Under the pieces are notes generated by a model, which made no database searches, was not told the DNA's origin, and saw only the letters and a program-made list of their open reading frames with translations. Positions 51,230-60,352 of a DNA stretch of 64,000 nt are shown piece after piece (position 1 is the first letter of the stretch; the number at the start of each line of letters is the position of its first letter). Where the stretch lies: the NCBI GenBank assembly GCA_013141435.1, contig JABFQZ010000001.1, forward strand, positions 1-64,000. Direction: 5' to 3'. Position numbers and translations under genes: made by a program. The DNA comes from Ferruginibacter sp. (lineage in GTDB: Bacteria > Bacteroidota > Bacteroidia > Chitinophagales > Chitinophagaceae).

Positions 51230-52780
51230 ATGGAGTTAAAAAATTTTAATAAAGATAAAGTAAGACGTAAGCCAATATTAGAAAACAGTAGTTTAATGTT
51301 TGGCAAAATACCACCACAAGCCAAAGATTTAGAAGAAGCAATATTAGGAGCAATAATGCTCGAAAAATCGGCATTTGATACCGTTGTAGAAATATTAAAA
51401 CCAGAGTGTTTTTATGTAGAAGCACACCAAAAAATATACAAAGCCATGCAAGGGTTGGCAATAAAAAGTTTGCCAATAGATTTACTTACAGTAGTAGAAG
51501 AATTAAAATTTAGAGAAGAACTAGATTTTGTTGGAGGACCTTATGCAGTAACCAAATTAACAAACGCTGTAGTATCCTCGGCAAATATAGAAGCACATGC
51601 ACGTATAGTTTTACAAAAATTTATACAAAGAGAGCTTATAAGAATAAGTGGCGAAATTATTGGAGAAGCCTATGAAGATAGTACCGATGTATTTGATATG
51701 TTGGATTTGGCCGAAACCAAATTATTTGAAATTACAAATAACCATCTTCGCAAAAATTTTGATGATATAGAAACGGTGTTGGTAAAAACCATTAATCGTA
51801 TAGAAGAAATGCGCAACAGGCAAGATGAAATGACTGGCGTGCCAACGGGCTTTCCATCTTTAGATAAACTAACTTACGGCTGGCAACCAACCGATTTAAT
51901 TATACTAGCTGCAAGGCCATCGGTAGGTAAAACAGCATTTGCACTTAACCTTGCACGTACAGCTGCATTGCACCCTACAAAGCCTACAGCAGTTGGGTTT
52001 TTTAGTTTAGAAATGAGTAGCAGCCAATTGGTACAAAGAATATTAAGTGCCGAAAGTGAAATATGGTTAGAAAAAATTGCTAGAGGAAAATTAGAAGAGC
52101 ATGAAATGAAACAGCTCTACAAAAAAGGAATAGATAAATTAAGTAAAGCGCCAATATTTATTGATGACTCTGCAGCACTAAATATTTTTGAGCTAAGAGC
52201 AAAATGTAGGCGTTTAAAAAATAAACACAACATAGGTATCATTATTATAGATTACCTACAATTAATGAGTGGTAGTGCCGATAGAAATAGTAATAGAGAG
52301 CAAGAAATTAGTAAAATATCTAGAGACTTAAAAGGGCTTGCCAAGGAGCTACAAGTACCTATAATAGCACTTTCGCAGCTAAGTAGAGAGGTAGAAAAAA
52401 GAAAGGAAGGTGCAAAAATACCTCAACTTAGCGATCTTAGAGAGTCGGGTGCTATAGAGCAAGATGCCGATATGGTAATGTTTTTATACCGACCAGAATA
52501 TTACGACATAGCCACCAACGAAATGGGCGAAAGCAACAAAGGCGAAACATTTGTAAAAATTGCAAAACACCGTAATGGTAGTTTGGATACAATAAAACTA
52601 AAAGCCGAATTACATATACAAAGATTTGTAGAAGAGGAAGGCGGCGGAGACTTTAATGCTAACCTTGGTGCCGGAAGTTGGAAACCTGTAAACGAAGGTG
52701 GAAGTGATGGTGCAGGTATTTATAGACAAATACCAAGCAGAGGTAATGATATGAGTTTTGATGATGAAGCACCGTTTTAG
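51230..52780 (+). CDS. dnaB: Replicative DNA helicase
   Basis: Hexameric helicase that unwinds the fork and recruits primase. 516 aa: N-terminal helical domain (GKIPPQAKDLEEAILGAIML), linker, RecA-like domain with Walker A ARPSVGKTAF (about 228-237), FFSLEMSSSQLVQRIL, the Walker B-type IIIIDYLQLMSG, LKGLAKELQVPIIALSQLSR, and SDLRESGAIEQDADMVMFLYRPEYY. The C-terminal tail is glycine-rich and acidic. No intein. No origin features were recognised nearby. Confidence 0.97.
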   Translation: MELKNFNKDKVRRKPILENSSLMFGKIPPQAKDLEEAILGAIMLEKSAFDTVVEILKPECFYVEAHQKIYKAMQGLAIKSLPIDLLTVVEELKFREELDFVGGPYAVTKLTNAVVSSANIEAHARIVLQKFIQRELIRISGEIIGEAYEDSTDVFDMLDLAETKLFEITNNHLRKNFDDIETVLVKTINRIEEMRNRQDEMTGVPTGFPSLDKLTYGWQPTDLIILAARPSVGKTAFALNLARTAALHPTKPTAVGFFSLEMSSSQLVQRILSAESEIWLEKIARGKLEEHEMKQLYKKGIDKLSKAPIFIDDSAALNIFELRAKCRRLKNKHNIGIIIIDYLQLMSGSADRNSNREQEISKISRDLKGLAKELQVPIIALSQLSREVEKRKEGAKIPQLSDLRESGAIEQDADMVMFLYRPEYYDIATNEMGESNKGETFVKIAKHRNGSLDTIKLKAELHIQRFVEEEGGGDFNANLGAGSWKPVNEGGSDGAGIYRQIPSRGNDMSFDDEAPF

Positions 52781-52909
52781 TTTTATTTATTAATATTTTG
52801 TTTTAAATTTATACAAAATTTATAAAGATAATAACAGCATATTGGTTCAATCTGTAGTACATTGTCGTTCTAATTCTAGAATGATTATGAAAAAACTTTA
52901 TGAAAAATA

Positions 52910-53620
52910 ATGTCACTCCCATTTTTTTATACCGACCCTATTCCTCCTTCAAATAATATTATAGTATTAAACGAAGAAAACTCAAAGCATATAGTGCAAG
53001 TACTACGTATGCAAAACGGTAAGCAAATAAAATTAACTGATGGTTTTGGAAATATTTATTTAGCAGAAATAATAGATGCACACAAAAAAAATTGCAATGT
53101 AAAAATTATAGAAAAAACAATGCAAGAACCGCAAGTAAACAAAATTTGTGTAGCCATTTCGCCAGTAAAAAATAATAGCAGGTTAGAGTGGTTTTTAGAA
53201 AAAGCTACTGAAATAGGTGTAACAGAAGTAGTATTGCTTATATGCGAACGAACAGAAAAGCAAAACATACGCTTAGATAGAATGAAAGGAATATTAATAA
53301 GTGCTATGCTACAATCTCAACAAGCATGGTTGCCAATTTTGGAAGAGCCAAAAAAGTTTACAGAATTTACAAAATCTGTGCAAAGCAGCAGCAAATTTAT
53401 TGCCCATTGCGAAGAAGATAAAAAAGTATCATTAAAAGAAACGCTAGCAATAAAATCATTTAATGATACTACAATTCTTATTGGACCTGAGGGAGATTTT
53501 TCACCTAAAGAAATTGCGTTAGCTTTAGAAAACAATTTTGAACCAGTAGCATTGGGCAACACACGCCTACGTACCGAAACAGCTGCTCTAGTAGCTGCTA
53601 CATTGCTTTGTGTACAATAA
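52910..53620 (+). CDS. rsmE: 16S rRNA (uracil-1498-N3)-methyltransferase
   Basis: 236-aa SPOUT-class methyltransferase, modifying U1498 of 16S rRNA. PUA-like N-terminus (ENSKHIVQVLRMQNGKQIKLTDGFGNIY), ISPVKNNSRLEWFLEKATEIGVTEVVLLICERTE, and the knot with ILIGPEGDFSPKEIALALENN and LGNTRLRTETAALVAATLL, which binds S-adenosylmethionine. Full length. 75 bases before pepT. Confidence 0.95.
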   Translation: MSLPFFYTDPIPPSNNIIVLNEENSKHIVQVLRMQNGKQIKLTDGFGNIYLAEIIDAHKKNCNVKIIEKTMQEPQVNKICVAISPVKNNSRLEWFLEKATEIGVTEVVLLICERTEKQNIRLDRMKGILISAMLQSQQAWLPILEEPKKFTEFTKSVQSSSKFIAHCEEDKKVSLKETLAIKSFNDTTILIGPEGDFSPKEIALALENNFEPVALGNTRLRTETAALVAATLLCVQ

Positions 53621-53694
53621 ATTTTAATTTAAAATTCAAAAAATTATTTTAGTAAAGCGCCCATTGCTTACTTTTACTGTACAATTAAAATAAA

Positions 53695-54942
53695 ATGATA
53701 CAAATAAATAAAGAAGCACTTGTAGAAAGATTTATGCGTTATGTACAAGTAGATACTCAAAGCGACCCAGAGAGTAACCTATCTCCAACAACAGAAAAGC
53801 AAAAAGACCTAAGCAAAATTTTGGAAACAGAGTTGAAAGTAATGGGATTGCAAAATGTAGAGCTAGATGCTTTTGGATATGTGTATGCAACTGTACCTGC
53901 TAATACCAACAAACAAAATATACCAGCTATTTGTTTTTGCAGCCATGTAGATACTGCACCCGATTGTAGTGGAACAAATGTAAAACCAATTTTACACAAA
54001 AACTACGACGGTACTAATATTCAGCTGCCAGATGATGCAACACAAATATTAAGTATTGCAAAATCGCCATACTTAAAAGAACATATTGGAAGTGATATTA
54101 TTACTGCAAGTGGCAATACACTTTTGGGTGGCGATGATAAAAGTGGTGTAGCTATTATAATGCAAGCTGTACAATTTTTGCTAGATAACCCTGCAATAAA
54201 ACATGGCGATATAAAAATAGTATTTACACCCGATGAAGAAGTGGGAAAAGGAGTAGATAAAATAGATATGCAAAAGGTGGGAGCACAATATGGTTATACC
54301 TTAGATGGTGGCGAAGCAGGCTCTTTAGAAGACGAATCGTTTAGTGCAGATAGTGCTACAATAATTATTAATGGAGTAATAGCTCACCCAGGCTACGCAA
54401 AAAATAAATTGGTAAATGCAATAAAAATTGCTGGCGAAATTGCAGATGCTTTACCAAAAACCGAATGGAGCCCTGAGACTACTGAAAAAAGAGAAGGCTT
54501 TGTGCATCCAGTATCTATAAATGGTATAGCCGAAAAAACCACTGTAAGTTTTATTGTAAGAGATTATACTAGAGATGGTTTATTAAGCCATCATACCAAA
54601 CTAAAAAGTATTGCTGAAACTATTGTGGCTAAATACAAAGGAGCTACAATGGAGTACATACAAAAAGAGCAGTATAGAAATATGAAAGAAGTGTTGGATA
54701 AACACCCACAGGTTGTAGCCAACGCAGCCGAAGCTATAAAACGTAGTGGCTTAGCGGTTATACAAGAAAACATAAGAGGTGGCACAGATGGCAGTAGGCT
54801 AAGTTTTATGGGTTTACCTTGCCCTAATATTTTTACTGGCATGCAAAATATACATGGAAAGCAAGAGTGGATTGGGGTAAACGATATGCTAAAGGCTACT
54901 GAAACAATTGTGCACTTGTGTATGATTTGGGAAGAAGGGTAA
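53695..54942 (+). CDS. pepT: Peptidase T (tripeptide aminopeptidase)
   Basis: Cytosolic dinuclear zinc aminopeptidase of family M20B that removes N-terminal residues from tripeptides. 415 aa: RYVQVDTQSDPESNLSPTTEKQ, CFCSHVDTAPD with a metal histidine and aspartate, GGDDKSGVAIIM with the bridging aspartate, FTPDEEVGKGVDKID with the catalytic glutamate pair, YTLDGGEAGS, IAHPGYAKNKLVNAI, and RGGTDGSRLSFMGLPCPNIFTGMQNIHGKQEWI with the last metal histidine. All ligands present. Confidence 0.97.
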   Translation: MIQINKEALVERFMRYVQVDTQSDPESNLSPTTEKQKDLSKILETELKVMGLQNVELDAFGYVYATVPANTNKQNIPAICFCSHVDTAPDCSGTNVKPILHKNYDGTNIQLPDDATQILSIAKSPYLKEHIGSDIITASGNTLLGGDDKSGVAIIMQAVQFLLDNPAIKHGDIKIVFTPDEEVGKGVDKIDMQKVGAQYGYTLDGGEAGSLEDESFSADSATIIINGVIAHPGYAKNKLVNAIKIAGEIADALPKTEWSPETTEKREGFVHPVSINGIAEKTTVSFIVRDYTRDGLLSHHTKLKSIAETIVAKYKGATMEYIQKEQYRNMKEVLDKHPQVVANAAEAIKRSGLAVIQENIRGGTDGSRLSFMGLPCPNIFTGMQNIHGKQEWIGVNDMLKATETIVHLCMIWEEG

Positions 54943-54983
54943 TTTTAAAATAAATATGCAAGTCAAAAATATTAATAAATAAA

Positions 54984-55781
54984 GTGTATTCACATTTCGA
55001 TTTAGCAAAAAAATATATTCACTATTACCTTACAGCTTCTAATGGCAAAGGGCATGGTGTGCATTCGCCATTTGTATTTGAGTTTATAAAATTTGTGCTA
55101 AATGATAAAACCAAGTACGAAATTTATTCAAAAATAGAAGAACAACGGCAAGTATTATTAAACAATAAAACTACAATTGATGTAGAAGATTTTGGAGCAG
55201 GCTCTACAGTAATAAAAACAAATAAAAGATTTGTAAATGATATAGCTGCATCTTCATTAAAGCCAAAAAAATACAGCCAATTATTATTTAGAATAATTCA
55301 GTATTACAACAAAAAAAATGTATTAGAATTAGGTACATCTTTTGGTATTACAACCTCTTATTTGGCATCTGCAAAAAGCAACCCTGTAATTACAAGTATG
55401 GAAGGGTCGCAAAGTATTGCTGGTATTGCTTTACAAACATTTACCAATTTAAATTTAAAAAATATTGAAATTGTAAAAGGTAATTTTGAGAATACACTTT
55501 TGCCATTAATAAAAACAAGTAACACAATAGATTTTGCTTTTTTAGATGGCAATCATAGGAAAATACCAACATTGCAATACTTTAATACGATTATTGAAAA
55601 AGCAAATGAAGATACATTTATTGTGTTAGACGATATACATTGGAGTGCAGAAATGGAAGAAGCATGGGAGCAAGTAAAAGCACACAAATCGGTTACACTT
55701 TCTATCGATTTATTTTTTATTGGAATAGTTTTTTTTAAAAAAGATTTTAAAGTAAAACAGCATTTTACCATTAGGTTTTAA
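54984..55781 (+). CDS. SAM-dependent methyltransferase (class I, O-methyltransferase-like)
   Basis: 265 aa starting at GTG 54984. N-terminal KKYIHYYLTASNGKGHGVHSPFVFEFI is a conserved block of a Bacteroidetes methyltransferase group. The Rossmann core follows: NVLELGTSFGITTSYLASAK for SAM binding, ITSMEGSQSIAG, DFAFLDGNHRKIPTLQYFNTII and FIVLDDIHWSAEMEEAWEQVK. Substrate unknown. 41 bases after pepT on the same strand; it converges with the DUF1800 gene. Confidence 0.85.
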   Translation: MYSHFDLAKKYIHYYLTASNGKGHGVHSPFVFEFIKFVLNDKTKYEIYSKIEEQRQVLLNNKTTIDVEDFGAGSTVIKTNKRFVNDIAASSLKPKKYSQLLFRIIQYYNKKNVLELGTSFGITTSYLASAKSNPVITSMEGSQSIAGIALQTFTNLNLKNIEIVKGNFENTLLPLIKTSNTIDFAFLDGNHRKIPTLQYFNTIIEKANEDTFIVLDDIHWSAEMEEAWEQVKAHKSVTLSIDLFFIGIVFFKKDFKVKQHFTIRF

Positions 55782-55802
55782 ATCGAATATATCAATACTC
55801 AA

Positions 55803-57254
55803 TTAACACATTTGGTATTCTGGTGTACTCATTACATTTATTACTACACTTTTTATAAAATTTTCTCTACTATCGTTATTTAAATATTTAGATAATATTT
55901 TATCATCTACTTTAGTTTTTGTTTGCAAGAGTGTTTGTTCTATTGTTTCTAAAAGTTGAGGCCTTGCAATTTCTTCAAAATTTTTTATAATTAAATCCCA
56001 GTTTATTGTAGAACTTGCACCATTTGGTTTTCTTATTTCAGCAATTTTTTTCTCCTCTTTCATTCCCATATTGGTATCATCATCATCTTTTGGTTTAATA
56101 TCTATTATATCTTTATTGCTAATGTTTTTTGGTATTTGTAATCGCAACATTAAAGTAGAGCTATCTATCCAATTTTTTCCTCCAGGCCAGCCTGCTACAT
56201 TTGGAGGGTAAAACAATGTTTGCCCCAATACTTTCTGAAATAACAATTGCGAATCTTCGTTATCCATTTGCAATGGTAAATATCTTCTTAACCCTACAAG
56301 TAGTTCAATTGGCGATTTTATTTTGGTGCCAATATTTTTATCATTGTAAAACCAAGTACTAGTAAAAATATCGGTAAGTAAGTTTAAAATATTGTAGTTG
56401 TTTTTAAAAAACCTAGTACTTAAATAGTCAATTTTGGTATCGTCAATTTTTTCATTTACAAAATACTTGTATATCTTTTTTGTAATAAAAGTTGCAGTTT
56501 GTTTTTGTTTCAATAAAATGTCAATAATATCGTCGCCATTAAAATTTCCTGTTTGGCCCAAAAAACTTTTCACACCATCATCATGTATTTTTTGTTTAAA
56601 TGCAAATTGCCCATTTTTGTTAAATGTCCATCCAGTAAATGCTCTAGCCGATTCTTTTATATCGTTTTCTGTATAATTGCCCCTGCCAAGTGTAAAAAGT
56701 TCCATTACTTCTCTAGCAAAATTTTCGTTAGGCTTTCCTTTTCTGTTTTGTTGGTTATTTAAAAACTGTAGCATAGCTGGCGATTTGCTTACTGCACGCA
56801 ACATATCTCCAAAATTGCCAAGTGTTTTTTCTTTAATAATATTTAATAATTCTTGTGCAAAAAAAGCATTTCTACTACGGCAAGCAAAATGACCATGCCA
56901 AAAGAATGCCATTTTTTCTCTTAATTGTGCTTTACTATGTATCATTTGGTTTAGCCAAGCAATGTTCATATCTTTTAATTCATCTCTATATTTTTGGTTC
57001 AATATTTTTTTTGAAATAGCATCTTCTTTGTCTATCGGTTTCATCGTTTCTCCTTCTTCATTTCCATTTTTTAAAACAGAAAATGGGTTGGTGGCTAAAT
57101 TTATTTTAGCAGGCACATCGGCCGATGTAGTTACTAATTTTTGCCACAATTCTTTTTGTGTTAAAACATTTAATTGGGCAATATTTTCGGCCATTGGGCC
57201 AAAACCTGCACGCCACAAAAGATGTTGATTTTTTTTTCTATTTATATTCGACAT
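55803..57254 (-). CDS. DUF1800 family protein
   Basis: 483 aa. DUF1800 proteins are large helical proteins of unknown activity, found with DUF1501 proteins. Visible blocks: HLLWRAGFGPMAENIAQL, MAFFWHGHFACRSRN, NFAREVMELFTLGRGNYTENDIKESARAFTGWTFN and LGQTLFYPPNVAGWPGGKNWIDSSTL. A charged, asparagine-rich region near 395-415 (PKDDDDTNMGMKEEKKIAE) looks like an insertion. No signal peptide is obvious. The DUF1501 gene is at 6836-8032. Confidence 0.9.
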   Translation of the reverse strand: MSNINRKKNQHLLWRAGFGPMAENIAQLNVLTQKELWQKLVTTSADVPAKINLATNPFSVLKNGNEEGETMKPIDKEDAISKKILNQKYRDELKDMNIAWLNQMIHSKAQLREKMAFFWHGHFACRSRNAFFAQELLNIIKEKTLGNFGDMLRAVSKSPAMLQFLNNQQNRKGKPNENFAREVMELFTLGRGNYTENDIKESARAFTGWTFNKNGQFAFKQKIHDDGVKSFLGQTGNFNGDDIIDILLKQKQTATFITKKIYKYFVNEKIDDTKIDYLSTRFFKNNYNILNLLTDIFTSTWFYNDKNIGTKIKSPIELLVGLRRYLPLQMDNEDSQLLFQKVLGQTLFYPPNVAGWPGGKNWIDSSTLMLRLQIPKNISNKDIIDIKPKDDDDTNMGMKEEKKIAEIRKPNGASSTINWDLIIKNFEEIARPQLLETIEQTLLQTKTKVDDKILSKYLNNDSRENFIKSVVINVMSTPEYQMC

Positions 57255-57380
57255 TTATATCAATTTAGTAGTATAGACTTTTTAAATGTATAATTGTTTA
57301 AGCAAATACTAAAAAATATTATAGCAAAAAAATAGCTATCATTTATTATTGATAGCTTTTTTAAAATATTTTAGCAACGT

Positions 57381-57764
57381 TTATTTTTTTGCGTAATAAC
57401 TTAAGTATGCTAGTACACTTTCTTTTTCCGATGCATCAAGCTTGGCTTTAGGAGCCATCCATTCTACAATTTTAACCCATTTACTAGCAATAAATTCATC
57501 TCTATTGTGTAGGCTATGACATTTGCCGCATCTTGCTACATAAATATTTTCTCCAGCAAGTACTAATTCAGTTGGTTTTGTTACTGTTACTTGATCTAGT
57601 ATCGGTAATTTTTTTTCTGGCTCAGGTATTGTTGCGGTGGTTGTAGCCGTAACTTTGGTTTCGGTATTATTTATTGTTGTTGTAGATTTTGCTGATGTAG
57701 TAATTTTTTTTGCACAACTAAATAGTGCAAACATTAATACAATAATTACTGTAAAATTTTTCAT
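57381..57764 (-). CDS. Small c-type cytochrome lipoprotein
   Basis: 127 aa. Lipobox FSC with lipidated C17, a threonine-rich linker (about 20-50), then a single-heme domain with CGKCHSLHNRDEF and the axial methionine probably in WMAPKAKLDASEKESVLAYL. It is likely an outer-leaflet or periplasmic electron carrier. 25 bases before serS's end and downstream of it on the same strand. Partner unknown; the di-heme peroxidase at 44730 is one candidate, by inference only. Confidence 0.88.
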   Translation of the reverse strand: MKNFTVIIVLMFALFSCAKKITTSAKSTTTINNTETKVTATTTATIPEPEKKLPILDQVTVTKPTELVLAGENIYVARCGKCHSLHNRDEFIASKWVKIVEWMAPKAKLDASEKESVLAYLSYYAKK

Positions 57765-57789
57765 TTTATATTTTTTTTTGTTAAGAAAA

Positions 57790-59067
57790 TTAATCGTTAT
57801 TTATTTTTGTTGCACCAAAATATTGGTGTAGCACTTTTGGTAAATGTATTCCATCTGGTTGTTGGTTGTTTTCTAATAAAGCTGCTACAATGCGTGGCAA
57901 TGCAAGGCTAGATCCATTTAATGAATGTAGTAATTGTGTTTTTCCATCTTCATCTTTATACCTTATTTTCATACGGTTTGTTTGAAAACTTTCAAAGTTG
58001 CTTACGCTACTTACTTCCAACCATTTTTTTTGTGCAGCCGAAAATACTTCAAAATCGTATGTAAGTGCCGATGTAAAACTCATATCGCCACCGCACAATT
58101 TTAAAATACGATAAGGCAATTCTAAAAATTGCAAAAGTCGTTCAATATGGTTTACCATTTCTTCTAATACATCGTAACTATTATTGGGGTATGCCAATTG
58201 TATTATTTCTACTTTATCAAACTGGTGCACTCTATTAAGCCCACGTACATCGCTACCAAAACTTCCTGCCTCCCTTCTAAAGCAAGGTGTGTATGCTGTC
58301 ATTTTTATTGGCAATTCAGAATCTTTAATTATTTCGCCACTATAAATATTTGTTACTGGTACTTCAGCTGTTGGTATCAAATATAATTCATCTTCTGTTA
58401 CATGATACATTTGCCCTTCTTTGTCGGGTAAGCTACCTGTACCGTAAGCTGTAGCTGCATTTACCATAAGTGGTGGCATATACTCGGTATAACCTGCAGC
58501 TATGTTATAGTCCAAAAAATATTGTATTAAAGCTCTTTGTAATTTTGCTCCCTTGCCTTTATATACAGGAAAACCACTGCCAGTAAGCTTTGCACCAACC
58601 TCAAAATTTATTAAATCATAATCTTTTATAAGTTCCCAGTGTGGCTTTGCATCATTGGGCAAGTTAGGCAGTGTGCCACCACTAAGTACTGTTATATTAT
58701 CTTCGGCTACTTTGCCCATAGGTACGCTTGTATGTGGCAAATTTGGCAATAATAATATTTTATTTGTAAAATCATCTTCCAATATTTGCAAACTGTTTTT
58801 GCCATTGTTCAAATCTTCTTTCCATTTATTTACTTCAGCCTTTTTTGTATTTGCAGCTTCCAATTCTTTCTTTGCCATCATAGCTCCAATTTCTTTTGAT
58901 GCTGTATTTATCAATCCTTGAAGTGTTTCGGTACTTGCTTTTTGTTTACGTATTTCTTCATCTAAAGCTATTAATTCGTCTATAATATTAATTTGCTTAA
59001 AATGTTTTACCGCCAATTTTTCTTTAACTAAATTGGCATTTTGCCTTATATAATTTATTTGTAACAT
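57790..59067 (-). CDS. serS: Seryl-tRNA synthetase
   Basis: Class II synthetase charging tRNA-Ser (and the selenocysteine tRNA where present). 425 aa from the ATG at 59067 (MLQINYIRQNANLVKEKL). An upstream ATG in frame adds 10 residues but reads through the promoter. The N-terminal long helical arm (about 30-105) binds tRNA. Motif 2 is YTPCFRREAGSFGSDVRGLNRVHQFDKVEI and motif 3 GSSLALPRIVAALLENNQ. Complete. Confidence 0.96.
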   Translation of the reverse strand: MLQINYIRQNANLVKEKLAVKHFKQINIIDELIALDEEIRKQKASTETLQGLINTASKEIGAMMAKKELEAANTKKAEVNKWKEDLNNGKNSLQILEDDFTNKILLLPNLPHTSVPMGKVAEDNITVLSGGTLPNLPNDAKPHWELIKDYDLINFEVGAKLTGSGFPVYKGKGAKLQRALIQYFLDYNIAAGYTEYMPPLMVNAATAYGTGSLPDKEGQMYHVTEDELYLIPTAEVPVTNIYSGEIIKDSELPIKMTAYTPCFRREAGSFGSDVRGLNRVHQFDKVEIIQLAYPNNSYDVLEEMVNHIERLLQFLELPYRILKLCGGDMSFTSALTYDFEVFSAAQKKWLEVSSVSNFESFQTNRMKIRYKDEDGKTQLLHSLNGSSLALPRIVAALLENNQQPDGIHLPKVLHQYFGATKINND

Positions 59068-59086
59068 TGGTTTATTTATTGAATTA

Positions 59087-59094
59087 CAAATATA
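59087..59094 (-). promoter_or_regulatory. -7 box (TATATTTG) for serS
   Basis: Minus-strand TAnnTTTG match 19 bases before the ATG at 59067. It overlaps the upstream in-frame ATG, which supports the shorter start. Confidence 0.5.
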
Positions 59095-59097
59095 CAC

Positions 59098-59604
59098 CCA
59101 ATGAACATTTGTACATTGAAATATTTTGATACATGTATTCTTTACTTAAATTTTATTTATGAATACCAAGCAAGATGATTAAAAAATTTCAGATGATTTA
59201 TTAGAAAATCTGAAGATAGACTACCGGTTTTTAAAATAAATGATGAATTTTGAGGGAAATTTTAAAATGCTGAATGTGTAAAATTGTATGAAAAATTTGG
59301 AAGCCCAGCATCAAAGTGTTCTTCGTTATTCTATCTTTTCTCAATATTTTTTTTCAATTTGCAAGTCTAATATTGATCGTTCAAACAAAATAGTTCAATA
59401 TCGGCAAAGCTTCATTTTACTATTTGTTTGTACCATCTGCATTTATTAATTCATATTTTATAAATTACATTAGAATAATTTTTTTATACTATTACTTTCC
59501 TTGTTTCTTTGTACAAAACAAAAAACATTTTTTAAATCTTTGTGCCCTTTGTTATCTTTGTTTCTTTGTGCTAAACAAAAAACTTTATGTGAAACAATAA
59601 AATC
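59098..59604. other. Gene-free stretch between serS and cmk
   Basis: Positions 59361-59445 repeat 31252-31341 in diverged form. CAAAG-type units in inverted orientation fill about 59495-59575. A small hairpin TTCAGAT/ATCTGAA is at 59188-59214. No gene or RNA recognised. Confidence 0.5.
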
Positions 59605-60288
59605 ATGATACGTAAAATTATTATAACTATAGATGGCTGGTCGTCTTGCGGAAAAAGTACACTTGCCAAACAACTAGCAAAAGAGTTGGGCTATACATAC
59701 ATAGATAGCGGAGCTATGTACCGAGCCATAACGTTATATTTTTTGCGTAATCATGTAGATTGGACAGACCAAACAGAAGTAAAAGTAGCTCTAAAAAATA
59801 TACATCTTCACTTTGAGCCAAATGCAAAAACAGGAATTTCCGAAATTTTTTTAAACAACGAAAACGTAGAATACCTAATAAGAGATTTAATAATAGCCGA
59901 CAAAGTAAGCGATATAGCAGCTATAGCCGAAGTACGCACAGCTGCTGTGGCACAACAGCAAAAGCTTGGTAAAAAAAAAGGAATAGTAATGGATGGAAGA
60001 GATATTGGCACAACTGTATTTCCAAAAGCCGAACTCAAAATTTTTATGACTGCCGATATTGCAATTAGGGTAGAAAGAAGGTTTAAAGAAATGTACGACA
60101 AAAACCCAAATATAAATTTAGAAGATGTAAAGGAAAATTTAGAAATGAGAGATTATATAGATTCGCACAGAGAAGTAAGTCCTTTGCGAAAAGCTGATGA
60201 TGCCATTACTTTAGACAACTCAAACATAACCATGCAGCAACAATTAAAATTGGCACTTAAAATGGTAGCTAAACTAGGCAAAGCATAG
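59605..60288 (+). CDS. cmk: Cytidylate kinase
   Basis: Phosphorylates CMP and dCMP. 227 aa. P-loop ITIDGWSSCGKSTLAKQL (about 7-24), where the usual GPAGSGKST reads GWSSCGKST, then TYIDSGAMYRAIT for CMP binding, VMDGRDIGTTVFPKAELKIFMTAD, and ERRFKEMYDKNPNINLEDVKENLEMRDYIDSHREVSPLRKADDAITLDNS. All functional segments present. Ends before a shared bidirectional terminator. Confidence 0.95.
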   Translation: MIRKIIITIDGWSSCGKSTLAKQLAKELGYTYIDSGAMYRAITLYFLRNHVDWTDQTEVKVALKNIHLHFEPNAKTGISEIFLNNENVEYLIRDLIIADKVSDIAAIAEVRTAAVAQQQKLGKKKGIVMDGRDIGTTVFPKAELKIFMTADIAIRVERRFKEMYDKNPNINLEDVKENLEMRDYIDSHREVSPLRKADDAITLDNSNITMQQQLKLALKMVAKLGKA

Positions 60289-60303
60289 CTTTACATATTG
60301 CAC

Positions 60304-60339
60304 AAAAAAATAGCTTTCGTTTCTGAAAGCTATTTTTTT
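60304..60339. terminator. Bidirectional terminator between cmk and the M1 aminopeptidase gene
   Basis: 15-bp perfect stem (60304-60318 with 60325-60339), six-base loop, A tract on one side and T tract on the other. It works for both converging genes. Confidence 0.93.
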
Positions 60340-60352
60340 GTGTATTTATAAT

